Below, one piece after another: positions 1 to 10,202 of a stretch of DNA of 64,000 nt. Source of the stretch: Seriola aureovittata (lineage: Eukaryota > Chordata > Actinopteri > Carangiformes > Carangidae); assembly GCF_021018895.1 (NCBI RefSeq), contig NC_079384.1, positions 22,564,371-22,628,370 on the forward strand, read 5' to 3'. Numbering within the stretch: the first letter of the stretch is position 1; the number at the start of each line of letters is the position of its first letter. The translations under genes and the position numbers were made by a program. Under the pieces are notes generated by a model. It was not told the origin of the DNA, searched no databases, and was given only the letters and a program-made list of their open reading frames with translations.

Positions 1-620
1 ATAGTAATTATGAATATATTTTGACAGGGACACAAAATCTCATCATTTCAACAGCAGCACACACAAATCCAGCTGTGCATTTGAAGGCATTACTTCAGGG
101 TAAACAGGAAGAAGATGTTGATATTGATCATGATTGTATGGAGTTAATTAATTCAACATCAAGCAGTAAGCAGATTTACAACAGACACCAATGAAAAAAA
201 AAAAAATTCTATAAATAATAATGGGTCATCAATGTGTCCAAATGATAAGCCAATTTTGGTGGGTTATTCAGTTGAGAATAATACAGGGAAATGCACAGAA
301 TCATTTAAATTACCAGTAAAATCAGCAAAGGCAGCGGAATTGAATTGAATCGACGAGAGCTTGTTTGTTAGCAGAAAATAAAGCAGTAACAATTTACAGA
401 GATTCTAAATATGCTTTTTCAGCAGCACACAACTTTAGTCAAATTTAGGAAAACAGAGGCTTTGTTAAGACAGCAGGAAAGCGAGGTCTTAGCAAGGAAT
501 TATTATCTGCATTGATGTTGCCATAGATTGCCATAGTGAAATGTGCACGACAGGCTAAGGGAGATTCTGTTGCTCAAGGCAATAACTTGATGATAACTAC
601 TGGTTTGTCACTGCATGAGG
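1..620 (+). pseudogene. retroviral pol fragment (connection and RNase H)
   Basis: Conceptual translation in shifting plus frames gives a connection-domain-like stretch (about 30-160) and an RNase H stretch (about 240-620) that includes the conserved-looking peptide IYRDSKYAF near 400-425, where retroviral RNase H carries a catalytic aspartate. Stop codons and frame changes interrupt it (for example near 450 and 525), so no functional enzyme can be made. Only the last part is an open frame, 536-721. Confidence 0.65.
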
Positions 621-1350
621 TATTAAGGAGACGTGTGGGGAGGGAGCTTGACAAAGACTGCTGGAGAACCACGTTACGGGTCACAAACTCAAGTCCTGCT
701 GTTAACAAGAACGGCAGTTAAGGTCAAAGGTTAGGATCAATGGGTCCATGCCAGCAAACTAAGGCGGGACCCAATGCAACAGCCAAGAAGAAGCAGTGGA
801 CTGAGGACCTCAGAGAAGCAACAACAGAAACTAAAACAGATGAAGGATGTTAACAGCTATAACTCTTCTAGTCATCATCAAGGACCGGTGCAGCAATTGG
901 ATAAAGTTAGAAACTGAATAAAAAGAGGGGAGATAGAAGATAAATGTGAAATGTGAAAATGTGAATACTTTAGTATGTTTTGTGTCTGAAGCAGAAATTG
1001 TAGTTGAAATAGTCAATATACTTAAATTTTATGTTAGCATGTATATTCATTTATTCATGTTCATGTATTCATGTTATTGTATTGAAACGAAAACATCAAG
1101 GGAATAATTAAATGATTGGAAAAGAATATGTGCCCAGTGCAAGCCAAGAAGGCAACCGCCTAAATATGGCTGTAAAGTATTTCTAGGGGTGGTACGGGAA
1201 TTTTCCCTTTTCATAGGGTTTTTCGCCCCTATTTGCATTGAGGACTTTGATATGTTATGCATGTGATGTCAAATGTTATCTCTTATAATTATATATAATT
1301 ATTATATAGTTATTGAATATATGTTAATCAACATGTAACCTCAGCCCCTG

Positions 1351-1383
1351 AAGAAAAAAAAGGGGATATAAAAAAGGGAGGAT
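1351..1383 (+). promoter_or_regulatory. polypurine tract of the ERV
   Basis: Purine-rich run containing AAGGGAGGA directly before the TG that opens the LTR. In retroviruses this primes plus-strand DNA synthesis. Its position fixes the 5' edge of the LTR at 1384. Confidence 0.65.
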
Positions 1384-1805
1384 TGTAAGGTTGCATTTGT
1401 TTTGCATGTTGGTAACTTTGGTTTAAGAATGTTAAGAATGTGAACCTTTGGTAAGCTGCTGACCTTTGGGGTGAGCAGGATGTCAAGGGATCCATTACAT
1501 ATCTGGAGTTTATGGTTATATTGTTGTTTATTAGTTATCTACATCCTGCAGAGATTTAGTGATGCACCCCCTTTTAGGAGGAGGTAAGCAATAAAAGTGA
1601 AACAGAGGTAAAGGTCAGATGACAAATGTTAGTTACAACACCCGGAACAACATACGATATAAGCAGCTCAAGTTCTGTCATTCAGAGAGAGACTTGATGT
1701 ATCCTGTATCAGATCTGTCGTTCATGCAAGAATAGTGTTGACTTGTTGGTCTGATTTGTAGACTTTTTCATCTCTTGGTCACTAGAAATCATCTTTTTAG
1801 TACTT
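1384..1805 (+). mobile_element. 3' LTR of the ERV
   Basis: Starts with TG just after the polypurine tract. It contains AATAAA at 1590-1595 and a TATA-like GATATAAG at 1656-1663. The right edge is uncertain: no clear CA terminus was found, and a 5S-derived sequence begins at about 1806, so 1805 is an upper limit. No second LTR is in the window to compare with. Confidence 0.55.
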
Positions 1806-1853
1806 TTAGTAATTGGATGGGAGACTGACTGGGAATACCAGGTGCTATAAACT
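1806..1853 (+). pseudogene. 5S rRNA relic (3' part)
   Basis: The sequence from TTAGTA to ATAAACTT aligns without gaps to 5S nucleotides about 72-120 of the genes further right, with a handful of substitutions, and is followed by a T run like the 5S terminator. The 5' part is absent and its place is taken by the retroviral LTR. It may be a 5S pseudogene hit by the provirus or the head of a 5S-derived SINE; no SINE tail was recognised. Confidence 0.7.
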
Positions 1854-1879
1854 TTTTTATATCTGTCATATATCTATCA

Positions 1880-2400
1880 TTTTTCACATCAACTCTCATT
1901 TCTCTCAGGAAAGCCTCAGAATTATGTTTCCTGTCTGCTCTAGTTGCAAATATGACGTATATGAAGAAAGAAATTGGATGGGACTGACCAGAAAACAAAC
2001 AATTTGTGTGCTACTCTTGTTCAAAGTTCATTTAGTGTTAAACATAATGTAGAATGAACTGCTTTGAGTGAGAGCAGTGCAGAGATGAACATTTCAATGT
2101 TTTCATAAACATCATTCTGAGACTTTCCTGAGAGAAATGACAGTTAATGTGAAAAATTTGTGAATAAAATGAAAACTGATTAACAATATCTCTAACACAG
2201 AAGGATCTGCTTTGAGCGAGAGTAGTGCACAAATGACCAATTGGGCTTTTGCAGGGCAAACTGAACAAATTCAGATTATATGATTGCAACTCTGCAAGGC
2301 AGGAAACCTCATCCTGAGGCTTTGTGGAGAGAAATGACAGTTGATATGTCTTCAGATCTATGTCTATAATAAAATACATACACAAAAAATTTACAATCAC
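1880..2400. repeat. diverged relatives of the 12-25 kb satellite, with an inverted pair
   Basis: Around 1885-1935 and 2100-2160 a 50-base segment occurs in opposite orientations (CTCTCAGGAAAG against CTTTCCTGAGAG). A further copy lies at about 2290-2345 (ATCCTGAGGC...GAGAGAAATGACAG). The spacing and word order (CAGGAAA, ATCCTGA, AGAAAT, ATGTG) match the core of the satellite monomer at much lower identity. This looks like an old, scattered form of the same repeat family. Confidence 0.5.
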
Positions 2401-3082
2401 AACTGAAGGTTAAAAAAAGATTTTTTCCAATGAAGGCATGCAAATGTTGATCCCTCTTCCATTACAGCATAACATCATGCATAGTCTTTCATTCTGAAGT
2501 CCAGGTTCAAAAATTATAGTTACTTTTTTCAACTGGATGAAATTATATTTGGACTTTGGAGCAAATACATTTATTTTCCTGGTGACATAGCTGTGTGGCA
2601 TACACTGAAAAAAAGAATCCTTTGGATTTACTTGACTTTAATTGTACATCGGTCCCACATGATAAGAATGTGGATAACTGACAAAATGCCCTTGTTTTTC
2701 TTAATGAATTATTACTTGTTAAACCAAAATATTTCAATCATGTTCAGGTATTTGAAATAATTAAGTTAACGTATTTTTTTTAAGCTACTGCAAGACTAAT
2801 TAATTAAGTGGTATGAAAGCGATTTTATCATGTTCAGGATAACTGATTTTCAAATATAACGAACTTGATTTGTTAATATTAATATTATTTTAATGTATTA
2901 TGTAAATTAAAAGCAATTGTATTATTTCCTTACAACCCAGGTTAGGTCTCTAAATGTAACTTGATTTGTTAAAGCCAGCCAAATGCATTGTAGACATCAG
3001 TTTTGTGTTGTATGCAAATACAAAAATCAAAACTGATTTCATTGAAAAAATTTACTGTATTCTTCCATAAAACTTTGCAAAT
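2401..3082. other. AT-rich stretch without recognised features
   Basis: No convincing coding frame, RNA gene or bounded transposon was seen. The short open frames here are on both strands, have no family signature and are not called. Confidence 0.5.
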
Positions 3083-3580
3083 CACATACAGTAACTTCAG
3101 CGTAGAAATACAAAGCTTTGACCATTAGAATACCAGTAGATTCAAAACACAAACCCCAAATCATTTTACTTCACATAGTACATTCAAAAACTGTGAACAG
3201 TTAGTACTGCACAAGTGCATCCTCAACAGGAAATACAAAGTATTTCCTAACGTAGACCAGTAAACAAAATATGCCACAATCTGAATTGGGCTAGTAAGCG
3301 CTAGTGTTCACACACTGAATCAGACACATACAGTAACTTCAGCACAGAAATACAAAGCTGTGACCATTAGAATATCAGTAGATTCAAAAGACAAATAACA
3401 AACCAAAAAATAATAAATACAAACCACAAATCACTTTTTGCAGTACATTCAGAATGTGTTAGTACTGCACAAGTGCATCCTCAACAGCAAATACAAAATA
3501 ACAACAGTATTTTTTTTAACTGTAAACCAGTAAACAAAAGATGCCAACATCTGAATTAGGCAAGTAAGAGCTAGTGTTCA
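3083..3580. repeat. direct duplication, about 240 bp
   Basis: A block starting CACATACAGTAACTTCAGC at 3083 recurs at 3325. Both continue through a CCATTAGAAT...CAGTAGATTCAAAA segment and a CACAAGTGCATCCTCAACAG segment, and end near GCTAGTGTTCA (about 3310 and 3580). The copies differ by several substitutions and indels, so the duplication is not recent. Confidence 0.7.
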
Positions 3581-3741
3581 TTAAAAAAAAAAAACCTGAT
3601 GGTTAACCCTGTGAACACCATTTTACATTAATGACAAATCAAAGTAGATTTGCATACAAAAAGTCATAAACCCTGCATCGACTCATCAAGGACAAATAAC
3701 ACAAATAGGAAAAAGGGTGCAGGGATATCGGTGTGACCAGT

Positions 3742-5587
3742 TCATTGAGAGAGCCTGTTTTTCAGAGCAAGTGCTTTGTTGGAAAGCTTACTTCCATCCA
3801 GTTCCATCCAAATCTTTTGGATAACCTCGAAAGTGTAGTGGAGGTCAGCAGGGTAGCTCAGGTTGAGCACATACATCAGTCCGAACAGCATAGCAACAGC
3901 TAATTCTACATTATCGAGATCTTGCATCACCTTGATGCCTTCAAGAACAATGCCAATGTCCTCTACTTCATCACCTGAAGCATGTTCTTTGACAACATAG
4001 ATCCCAACAGTGGTGTCTTCAATGACCTCATTGATGGTGTTGTTATCCAGGCTCTGTACAAAACAGACAAGACAAATTTTCTAGATTAGTGTCTTAATTC
4101 AGCTCATGTGCTTTAACTTAACAACATCGATTGGTATAAACTGTCCTAAGGATGCACGGTATTTGTCTCAAGTTTCCTATGATTTTGCGAGCCTTGCTGT
4201 GTACTCCATGGTGGAGGAAGATTAAAGGCGCTTAGAAAAGAAAGAAGAGGTGGAATATAGGAAAATAAATTTTCATTACTTACATTAGCGATTTGTGTAG
4301 TGACTCTTTTGAGCTTTTCCCCTAGCTGTCCTCCTCTCGTTTGGAACAGCCTTGTCAGATTGTCAAAGTGGAGGTCTAGTTGAGGCAGGAACTTGGACTG
4401 AAGTGGAACGGTGGTGATTCTTTTGAATTCAGCGTTGATCTGAAAAACCACAGAGGACTCAGGGAGAATGTCACCATCACGCATAAAAGCAGAGCAGGAC
4501 AGTGAAGGAGGGAGATGAAGCACAGACATGTGATGTGCTATTAGGTATAATAGCAATTTGCCAGTGCACACAAGACAGTCCTTCAACAGCCAATCTAACA
4601 TAAAAAAAAACAAAACAAAACAGCATGAGATCAGCCTTACCTCACTGACTTCAAACAAAGCTGGCCATCTTGCCATGAAATCATCCACCATCGGTGCATC
4701 TCGAACAACCTCCTGTGTTCTATATGCGAAAGTCTTTTCCATCTTGAACTTCACAGCCTCTCGGTTGTTCCTCTCCTTTACATCCAAGAGTAAAGCTTTC
4801 CGCATTTCTTCTAGACTCTCCTCAGTTTCAGCTGATGGGTATGTGGGGCAAAAATTAACTTCTGCTCTCTTTGCCTTTTTGATGCCAAAGACTGCCCTGC
4901 GCTTTCCAACAGGTTTGTTTTTTAAAGAGTTCACTGTCACTTCTGGGCATCCCAGTTTTCTCAGTTGTGTCGGTAGTTAGATAGTTTATATTTTAAACTC
5001 ATCTTCCATCCACCATATCCAGTACTGGACCCCTTCTCAGTTAGACATGGATGTTTCTTGATGAGACTCTGGGCTTCTTGTTCTATCTCCTTATCACTGA
5101 CATAGACTTTATACTGCACAATTTCCTGCACTAACCCATCAAGGATGGCTGACTTCAACTTGGGATCTGGAATGAGTACAGTGCCATTTTGAATGTAGAC
5201 TAAACCTGCCTGCTGAAGTTTTAATTCTGCATCATAGGAGAACCTCGGTACATGAAACACAGCTGGCCAGAAGGTCCATGAGCTTGTAGACTCATTTGAT
5301 GACAGTACATCTGTATCCACAAGTTCACCTGACAGTGATGAAGAGTCATTTGTTGGGCTTTCAATTACTTTTAGAGTCCCTCTGTCCTCCACCTCTGAAA
5401 CTGAAGTTAGGTTCATAAACTCATTGTCAAACAATGAGTCCATAAACTGAAGTCTGAAGTTTCCCTCAAGGTTACACTGTTTTTTGACTTCAGCCATAAG
5501 GTCTTCAAGAGATTCAGGGAGCCCATGTGCAAGCCTCTGACAGCTGCCATCAGTCAGTAAGATCTTCACGATCACAGGCACGGCCAT
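3742..5587 (-). CDS. SAMD3-like fish protein, four-exon gene with one frame break
   Basis: Coding parts on the minus strand: 5587-4641 (interrupted by a one-base frame break near 4963), 4439-4284 and 4053-3742. Introns have GT donors at 4640 and 4283 and AG acceptors at 4440-4441 and 4054-4055, both in phase 0. The joined length would be about 471 residues. The N-terminal ~90 residues (MAVPVIVKILL...) look like a PB1/ubiquitin-like domain, and the body carries words typical of the fish sterile alpha motif domain-containing protein 3-like family (SLIKKHPCL, YGGWKMSLKYKLSNYR, AKRAEVNF, LNLSYP near the C-terminus). An in-frame ATG at 5587 follows a TTTCAG acceptor-like site, so a 5' non-coding exon is likely. 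The break is one base missing in an A run; it is a real disablement or a sequencing error. Function unknown. Confidence 0.75.
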
Positions 5588-5908
5588 CTTCAACGCCCTT
5601 TATTCTGCTGAAACATAAAGAATGTTAATCAGACATCAATATAATTTAAAATGGCACATCCAGTAAAAAATATAGTAGTATGCTGGAAAAAAAATAGAAT
5701 AATCAACTAATATTTATTTAATTAAATTTCAGACATTTTAGCACTTCAAGGATCTGAGGACACCCTGCACAGAATTTTGAAGCTAGGTTAGAAGAAATAA
5801 AGACCCCATGAATTTAAATGGAAGACCTTTTAATCGCTTACATTTTAACTGAAATAATAACCCCATGAATTCTAATTTAAAGTGTACAAATTGTCATAAA
5901 CCCTCCCC
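5588..5908. other. spacer between two minus-strand genes
   Basis: About 320 AT-rich bases separate the SAMD3-like start from the end of the C2H2 gene. No coding frame is seen. It probably holds the 5' non-coding exon/promoter of the SAMD3-like gene, but no specific element is supported. Confidence 0.4.
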
Positions 5909-7604
5909 TCAATTATTGCACACCACCTTTGATTTCAATATGTCTTTCCAAATCACCATGCAAGCTGTGTTTCTGCTAGAGAAAGTCTGTGACACAACAT
6001 GAGGTTTGTTTGTCCTGTCGGCCCATTTGTTGGGAAACTTAAAACGAAAATAACTTGTACCTGTATCTTTGACCTGTCTGACATGGGTCTGATGTAGCTC
6101 CTTGGTTCTCAGACTAAATGCACCAGATGCAACAGAATGTAGTTGAATATCACTTCTGCTTCCTGTGCAAAATCTGCAATAGTATTCCACTGAAAAACTC
6201 TGCAAAAATCCTGCAACACTGTGAGCTCCCAGGTTGTCAGCCACTACACTGAATACTGTACCTTGAAGTGACTCATTCACAGTGGGACATAAACACCAAG
6301 CTCCTCAAGAGTTTTTAGATCCTGTAGAAGAGGTTCAAAGATTTTATCATAACCATAGGTGTTTACATCATCGGTTTTGCACAATACTGACAGGTAGATA
6401 GATGACAAAGCAGAATGAGACCCCGGGGGCAAGTTAGCCAATACCCAATAAACAGCACAAAGCTTATGCTTCTTTTGTGAGGTGCCAAGTGGGTTACAAG
6501 TTTCAAAGACATCAACATAAAAATTTAGGATGATCCTTGGCTTTTCTCCAGCAAAAAAAACATTTTCCTTAAATAGAGAGCCGTCCCTTGAGGATCTGTA
6601 CTGATGTGTCACACCAGAATTTGTGCCTTCCTGACTTTGATGACCCTCAACAACTTTTGTAATGATATCCCCTCTACTTAACAGCTGTTTAAGGACTTCA
6701 ATATTGGGACATATTGGAAACTGCGTTTGCTTTTAGCATCAAGAATGTATTCAACTGGCTCTATAACCCCAAATTTATCCTTGTAATACTGCTTATGCAG
6801 ATAGGCTGTACTTAGAGAGCCACCTTTTTGTATGGACCTTTGCACTGGGTTACCAGAACAAATTGCATTAACAGTTTCTCTAATTACAAGTTCATCAACA
6901 AAGAGGTTTCTCTGATGAAAGATGTCGCTCACAATGTCACAAGATAATGGCACAGGGGCAGAATAGATCAAATGATGGAGTTCCTCGAGAAATTCATCTA
7001 CAGCTGAAGTGGGCACATGGACCAAATGTTCTAACTTCAGCAAAGCAGCTGCAAATCTATGCTCAATGACCTTCTGCAAGTCTTCAGTATGAGAATGAGT
7101 GTTTGAAGGAATGGCAGTATCTGACTGCTCAACACACTCTTCACTGTTTGCTTCCAATTCATTCACAGATGATATCCTTGTAGTTATAACTACTTCTGGT
7201 TTAAAATCAACCAATGTGTGATAGCGGTGTTTTCGGTTTTTGTGTGATTTAAAAGTACAATAAATGTTTGTCTTAAAGTCACATCCTAAAAACATACAAA
7301 TGACTGTCTTGTTTCGTTTGAGATGTGCATTTATATGAGAAAAGTAATCCTTCTCTGATGCTAAATCAGTACAACTACAAATGTGACAACTGAATATAGC
7401 TTCTTTTTTGTGAGGGACACCTATGGTGTGGATTTTACTTTGGTGGACAAAAAGGGCATTCCACGTCTTAAATGTGCATGGACAGTGCTGGTATGTACAT
7501 GGATAGCGAGAACTACGTCCAAAATGTGGATGCTTTAACTTGTAGTGATGTAAAAGCTTGGCCCTACTTGATACAGTTTCTGTGCACCCCTTACAGCTCC
7601 ACAT
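5909..7604 (-). pseudogene. C2H2 zinc-finger gene of a multi-copy fish family, frame-broken and probably truncated
   Basis: ATG at 7604 opens a 308-residue frame with four C2H2 fingers in the first ~130 residues (C4/C7, then CTYQHC, CHIC, CMFLGC, each with paired His). Reading continues in another frame from about 6690 to 6277 (RIILNFYVDVFETCNPLG, KKHKLCAVYWVL) and again from about 6285 to 5909 (SVVADNLGAHSVAGF, YYCRFC). Both changes fit loss of one base (near 6690 in an A run, near 6285 at CTGTG). With two bases added back the whole span is a multiple of three. As I recall, relatives continue well past the CRFC block, so the C-terminus looks cut. The fish family is unnamed and may derive from a transposon; function unknown. 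Confidence 0.6.
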
Positions 7605-7875
7605 TCACTGGACCTAATCCTGCAACATACATCAACATCATCATTAGTCATATCATTCATCCCCAAATTGCGAATCAGAACAAAAAGGCTCCCTGCACTA
7701 CCAAAATTCTATACAAGATGGAAATATGCTATCAATTCCAAATAAATTCATAGGACTTTAAACACAAGGACTAACATTTGCTTGTTTAGACCAGCGATAT
7801 TTGGCAGAATAAAGCAAGTAAATATTTTCGATTATATATATATAATTAACATTTTATCAATATCTCACATTCTTT

Positions 7876-8232
7876 TTAACCCTCTGGGGACTAAGCCATT
7901 TTTATGTCATTTTTACTTCTTTAACATTTGGGTTTATAAACAATACTTAATGTTTATGGAACACCATGTGTTTGGTACCTAGGGCATTCCACTAGAATCA
8001 TAAACATTCATGTAATGTGCTTATAAAAGAAGTATGAGTGAAAAAATCTACAATACACTAAAGCGAAAAGTAGATTTTTGTCATTTTTTACTCAAAATCA
8101 CAACTCAAACAGTACAAGTGAAGAGTTTTTGAATGAAAATATTATATTGTATAAGTTATTCTGTCACTTTGCAGTCACTTTGGGCCCTCTGTCACTCTGC
8201 TCTGTGTGATCCCTGCGGTTTGAAGAGGTTAA
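7876..8232. mobile_element. TTAA-flanked MITE candidate (piggyBac-like)
   Basis: TTAA at 7876-7879 is followed by CCCTCTGGGG. At the other end CCCTGCGGTTTGAAGAGG is followed by TTAA at 8229-8232. Pyrimidine-rich termini with TTAA duplications are typical of non-autonomous piggyBac elements. The inverted termini match only over the first few bases, so the call is tentative. No open frame inside. Confidence 0.35.
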
Positions 8233-8520
8233 ATAAATGTGAGAGTACCTACCCATTACAGAGCCTTTTGAATGTATTGAATGCAAATGGAACAGTGAAC
8301 CTGTGAAAGAAAATATTTAGCATTAGTCAGGTGTCTCAGTAAAAAAACAAAACAACAAACACACACACACAATGCTAAACATGTCATAACTTAATACAAG
8401 TTATTATTTCCCCTCCTCCCCCACTCGCCATAGTCACAGCTGGCTAACGGCTGCTCTGCAACGGCTGTAGCACTGTGGGCAGCAGCAGGCCCGGGAGCCG
8501 CAGGCTCAGCATGGAAACAC

Positions 8521-9408
8521 TAGTGTTGCTTTCGACAACGAAAATTATGACTAAATATCTTCGTCAACGAACCTTTATCACATGACGAAAACGAGACGAG
8601 ACGCAAGGTAAATGCTGGTCATGTGACGATAACTATGATTAAATATATAATGCAATATTGTTGAAGAATAAAAACGAGACTAAATGTGGTTTACAAAATA
8701 AAAACTCTGCTAAAATGTCTCCTCATTTTCGTTGACTAAAACGAGACGAGACAAAATGTTATAACGTCATTTCGACTTGTTTAGTCGAGTTATTATTATT
8801 TTGCAGTATTTCTGTTTCCTGTGTCTCACTTCATCAGGTCGCACTGCGCCGACGCACGCGACTTCACTTCCTCAATCCCTACTCGTGGGCGGCATTTAGA
8901 AGATGCAGCTGCGGTTGAACGACAATTTCAGAAACATAACACGACAAAGAAAAGGACCGATGGCCGGCAGCCAGTCGGGGTTCTTCTTTGGAAGAAAAAG
9001 ACGAAATGACATTTGGACACACTTTCATTACATAGAGGTGGAAAAAAAAACAGAATGTGTTGTGGGTTTGGCTAAAAGAAAATTTTGGTTTTTAATCTAT
9101 ACTACTAGGTACTTATACTATACTGGGTTAAATAGAATTGCATTACTAGAAAGAGACTAAAATAACATTTTCATTAACTAAAACTAAACTAAAATGTGAT
9201 CAGTTTTCGTCGACTAAAACTAGACTAAAATAGTCATGGATGATTCTGACTAAAATAAGACTAAAATGCTCAGACTTTTAGTCGACTAAAACTTGACTAA
9301 ACTAAAAAGAGTATGAACGTGACTAAAACTAATAAAAACTAAAATGACAGCTTGACACAAAGACTAGACTAAAACTAAAATCAAAACAGGCCGCCAAAAA
9401 CAACACTA
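8521..9408 (+). mobile_element. hAT-type non-autonomous transposon, 888 bp
   Basis: Boundaries are exact: GGAAACAC at 8513-8520 is duplicated at 9409-9416, the 8-bp duplication expected of hAT. The element begins TAGTGTTG and ends CAACACTA, perfect 8-bp inverted termini extended by TTT. Subterminal DNA is packed with variants of GACTAAAACTAGACTAAAAT, possible transposase binding sites. It sits in a GC-richer stretch upstream of the C2H2 gene. Too short for a complete hAT transposase, so it would move only with a helper. Confidence 0.88.
8903..9160 (+). pseudogene. possible hAT transposase N-terminal remnant
   Basis: An 85-residue frame inside the hAT element contains RRNDIWTHFHYIEVEKKTE, whose W-x-HF-x-Y layout resembles the start of BED-type zinc fingers that open many hAT transposases. 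The expected C-x2-C pair is not preserved. It probably records descent from an autonomous element. Confidence 0.35.
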
Positions 9409-9416
9409 GGAAACAC

Positions 9417-10150
9417 ACACTGACGCTTACTGTCGACATTAAAACTAGCGGGTGTTAGCTAAAATTCCCCAACATGTTATGCAAATAGGCTATAAGTTAG
9501 AGTTAACAGGCTCGTTACATTACGGTACTGTTTGAAAACATGGCTCAAGATGACTGTCGCCCAACTTACTCTAACAGGAACATATATACATTTGAAAAAC
9601 TTACTTTTTCAGATACTGGTCACGACCTCTTGCTGCAAAGAGTAGAGACTTTTCCACAACGGTCCGTTAGCGGCATGGATCTATTATGGTTCACGGTCTT
9701 TCCTTCTGAGAGGTCTTCTTCTTGGTCTATTTTTGGCATCCAAATACATGCGCGTAAGCGCCACCTTCTGTTCCGGAGGGATAACGACACTGCCGACTGG
9801 CGACATTCGAACGGCCAGAGACTAAACTCGATTACAATGAGTTTGTTATTTTAATTTTATTAATTTCAATCAACTTGCAAGAAACTAGTTAGTTCAACAT
9901 TCATTATAAACAACTTAAGTGTATTTGATCAAACCATGTTCACAAACAAAATATAAATGAATTGTGTTGCTTTTACTAACTTCACTTTTTTAAATTCAAA
10001 GACCCAATATTTCCCTTTTTTCAGTGTAGCTACTCTATTATGGTGCATTGTAGGCCAGTGGAATAAATGGCATTCAAACTCAATAGAATAATATACCTCA
10101 TAGGTGCAGTACATTTCAGTACATAGGTTAGTAGGCTATTGAGCTTTGAA

Positions 10151-10153
<3 letters not shown>
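9417..10153. other. intergenic, no supported gene
   Basis: A 104-residue frame starts at 9540 but shows no family signature, no splice context and ordinary composition, so it is not called. The GC-richer flanks of the hAT element (8400-8520, 9417-9540) could be a promoter region; a TTTCTTTCACAG acceptor-like site on the minus strand near 8302 would fit a 5' exon of the C2H2 gene. Confidence 0.3.

Positions 10154-10196
<43 letters not shown>
10154..10196. repeat. (GT)n microsatellite
   Basis: Uninterrupted GT dinucleotides for 43 bases, followed by GAGAGA. Confidence 0.97.

Positions 10197-10202
<6 letters not shown>

Larger units (their letters stand above)
1..1805 (+). mobile_element. endogenous retrovirus remnant, 3' part
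   Basis: The stretch reads as the tail of a retrovirus-like provirus in plus orientation: a decayed reverse transcriptase connection/RNase H region (about 1-620), about 700 bases with no clear frame, a polypurine tract ending at 1383, and an LTR. There is no room for a complete integrase and envelope between RNase H and the LTR, so the interior is deleted. The RNase H reading resembles gamma- or epsilon-type retroviruses; this comes from a few conserved words only. The left end lies outside the window. Confidence 0.7.

Noticed and set aside
535..1262. Small frames at 536-721, 831-1016 and 1074-1262 as host genes
   Set aside because: They lie inside the decayed provirus. The first is part of the RNase H remnant; the others have no signature.
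9540..9854. 104-residue frame on the plus strand
   Set aside because: No recognisable domain, no supporting splice or promoter evidence, ordinary composition.
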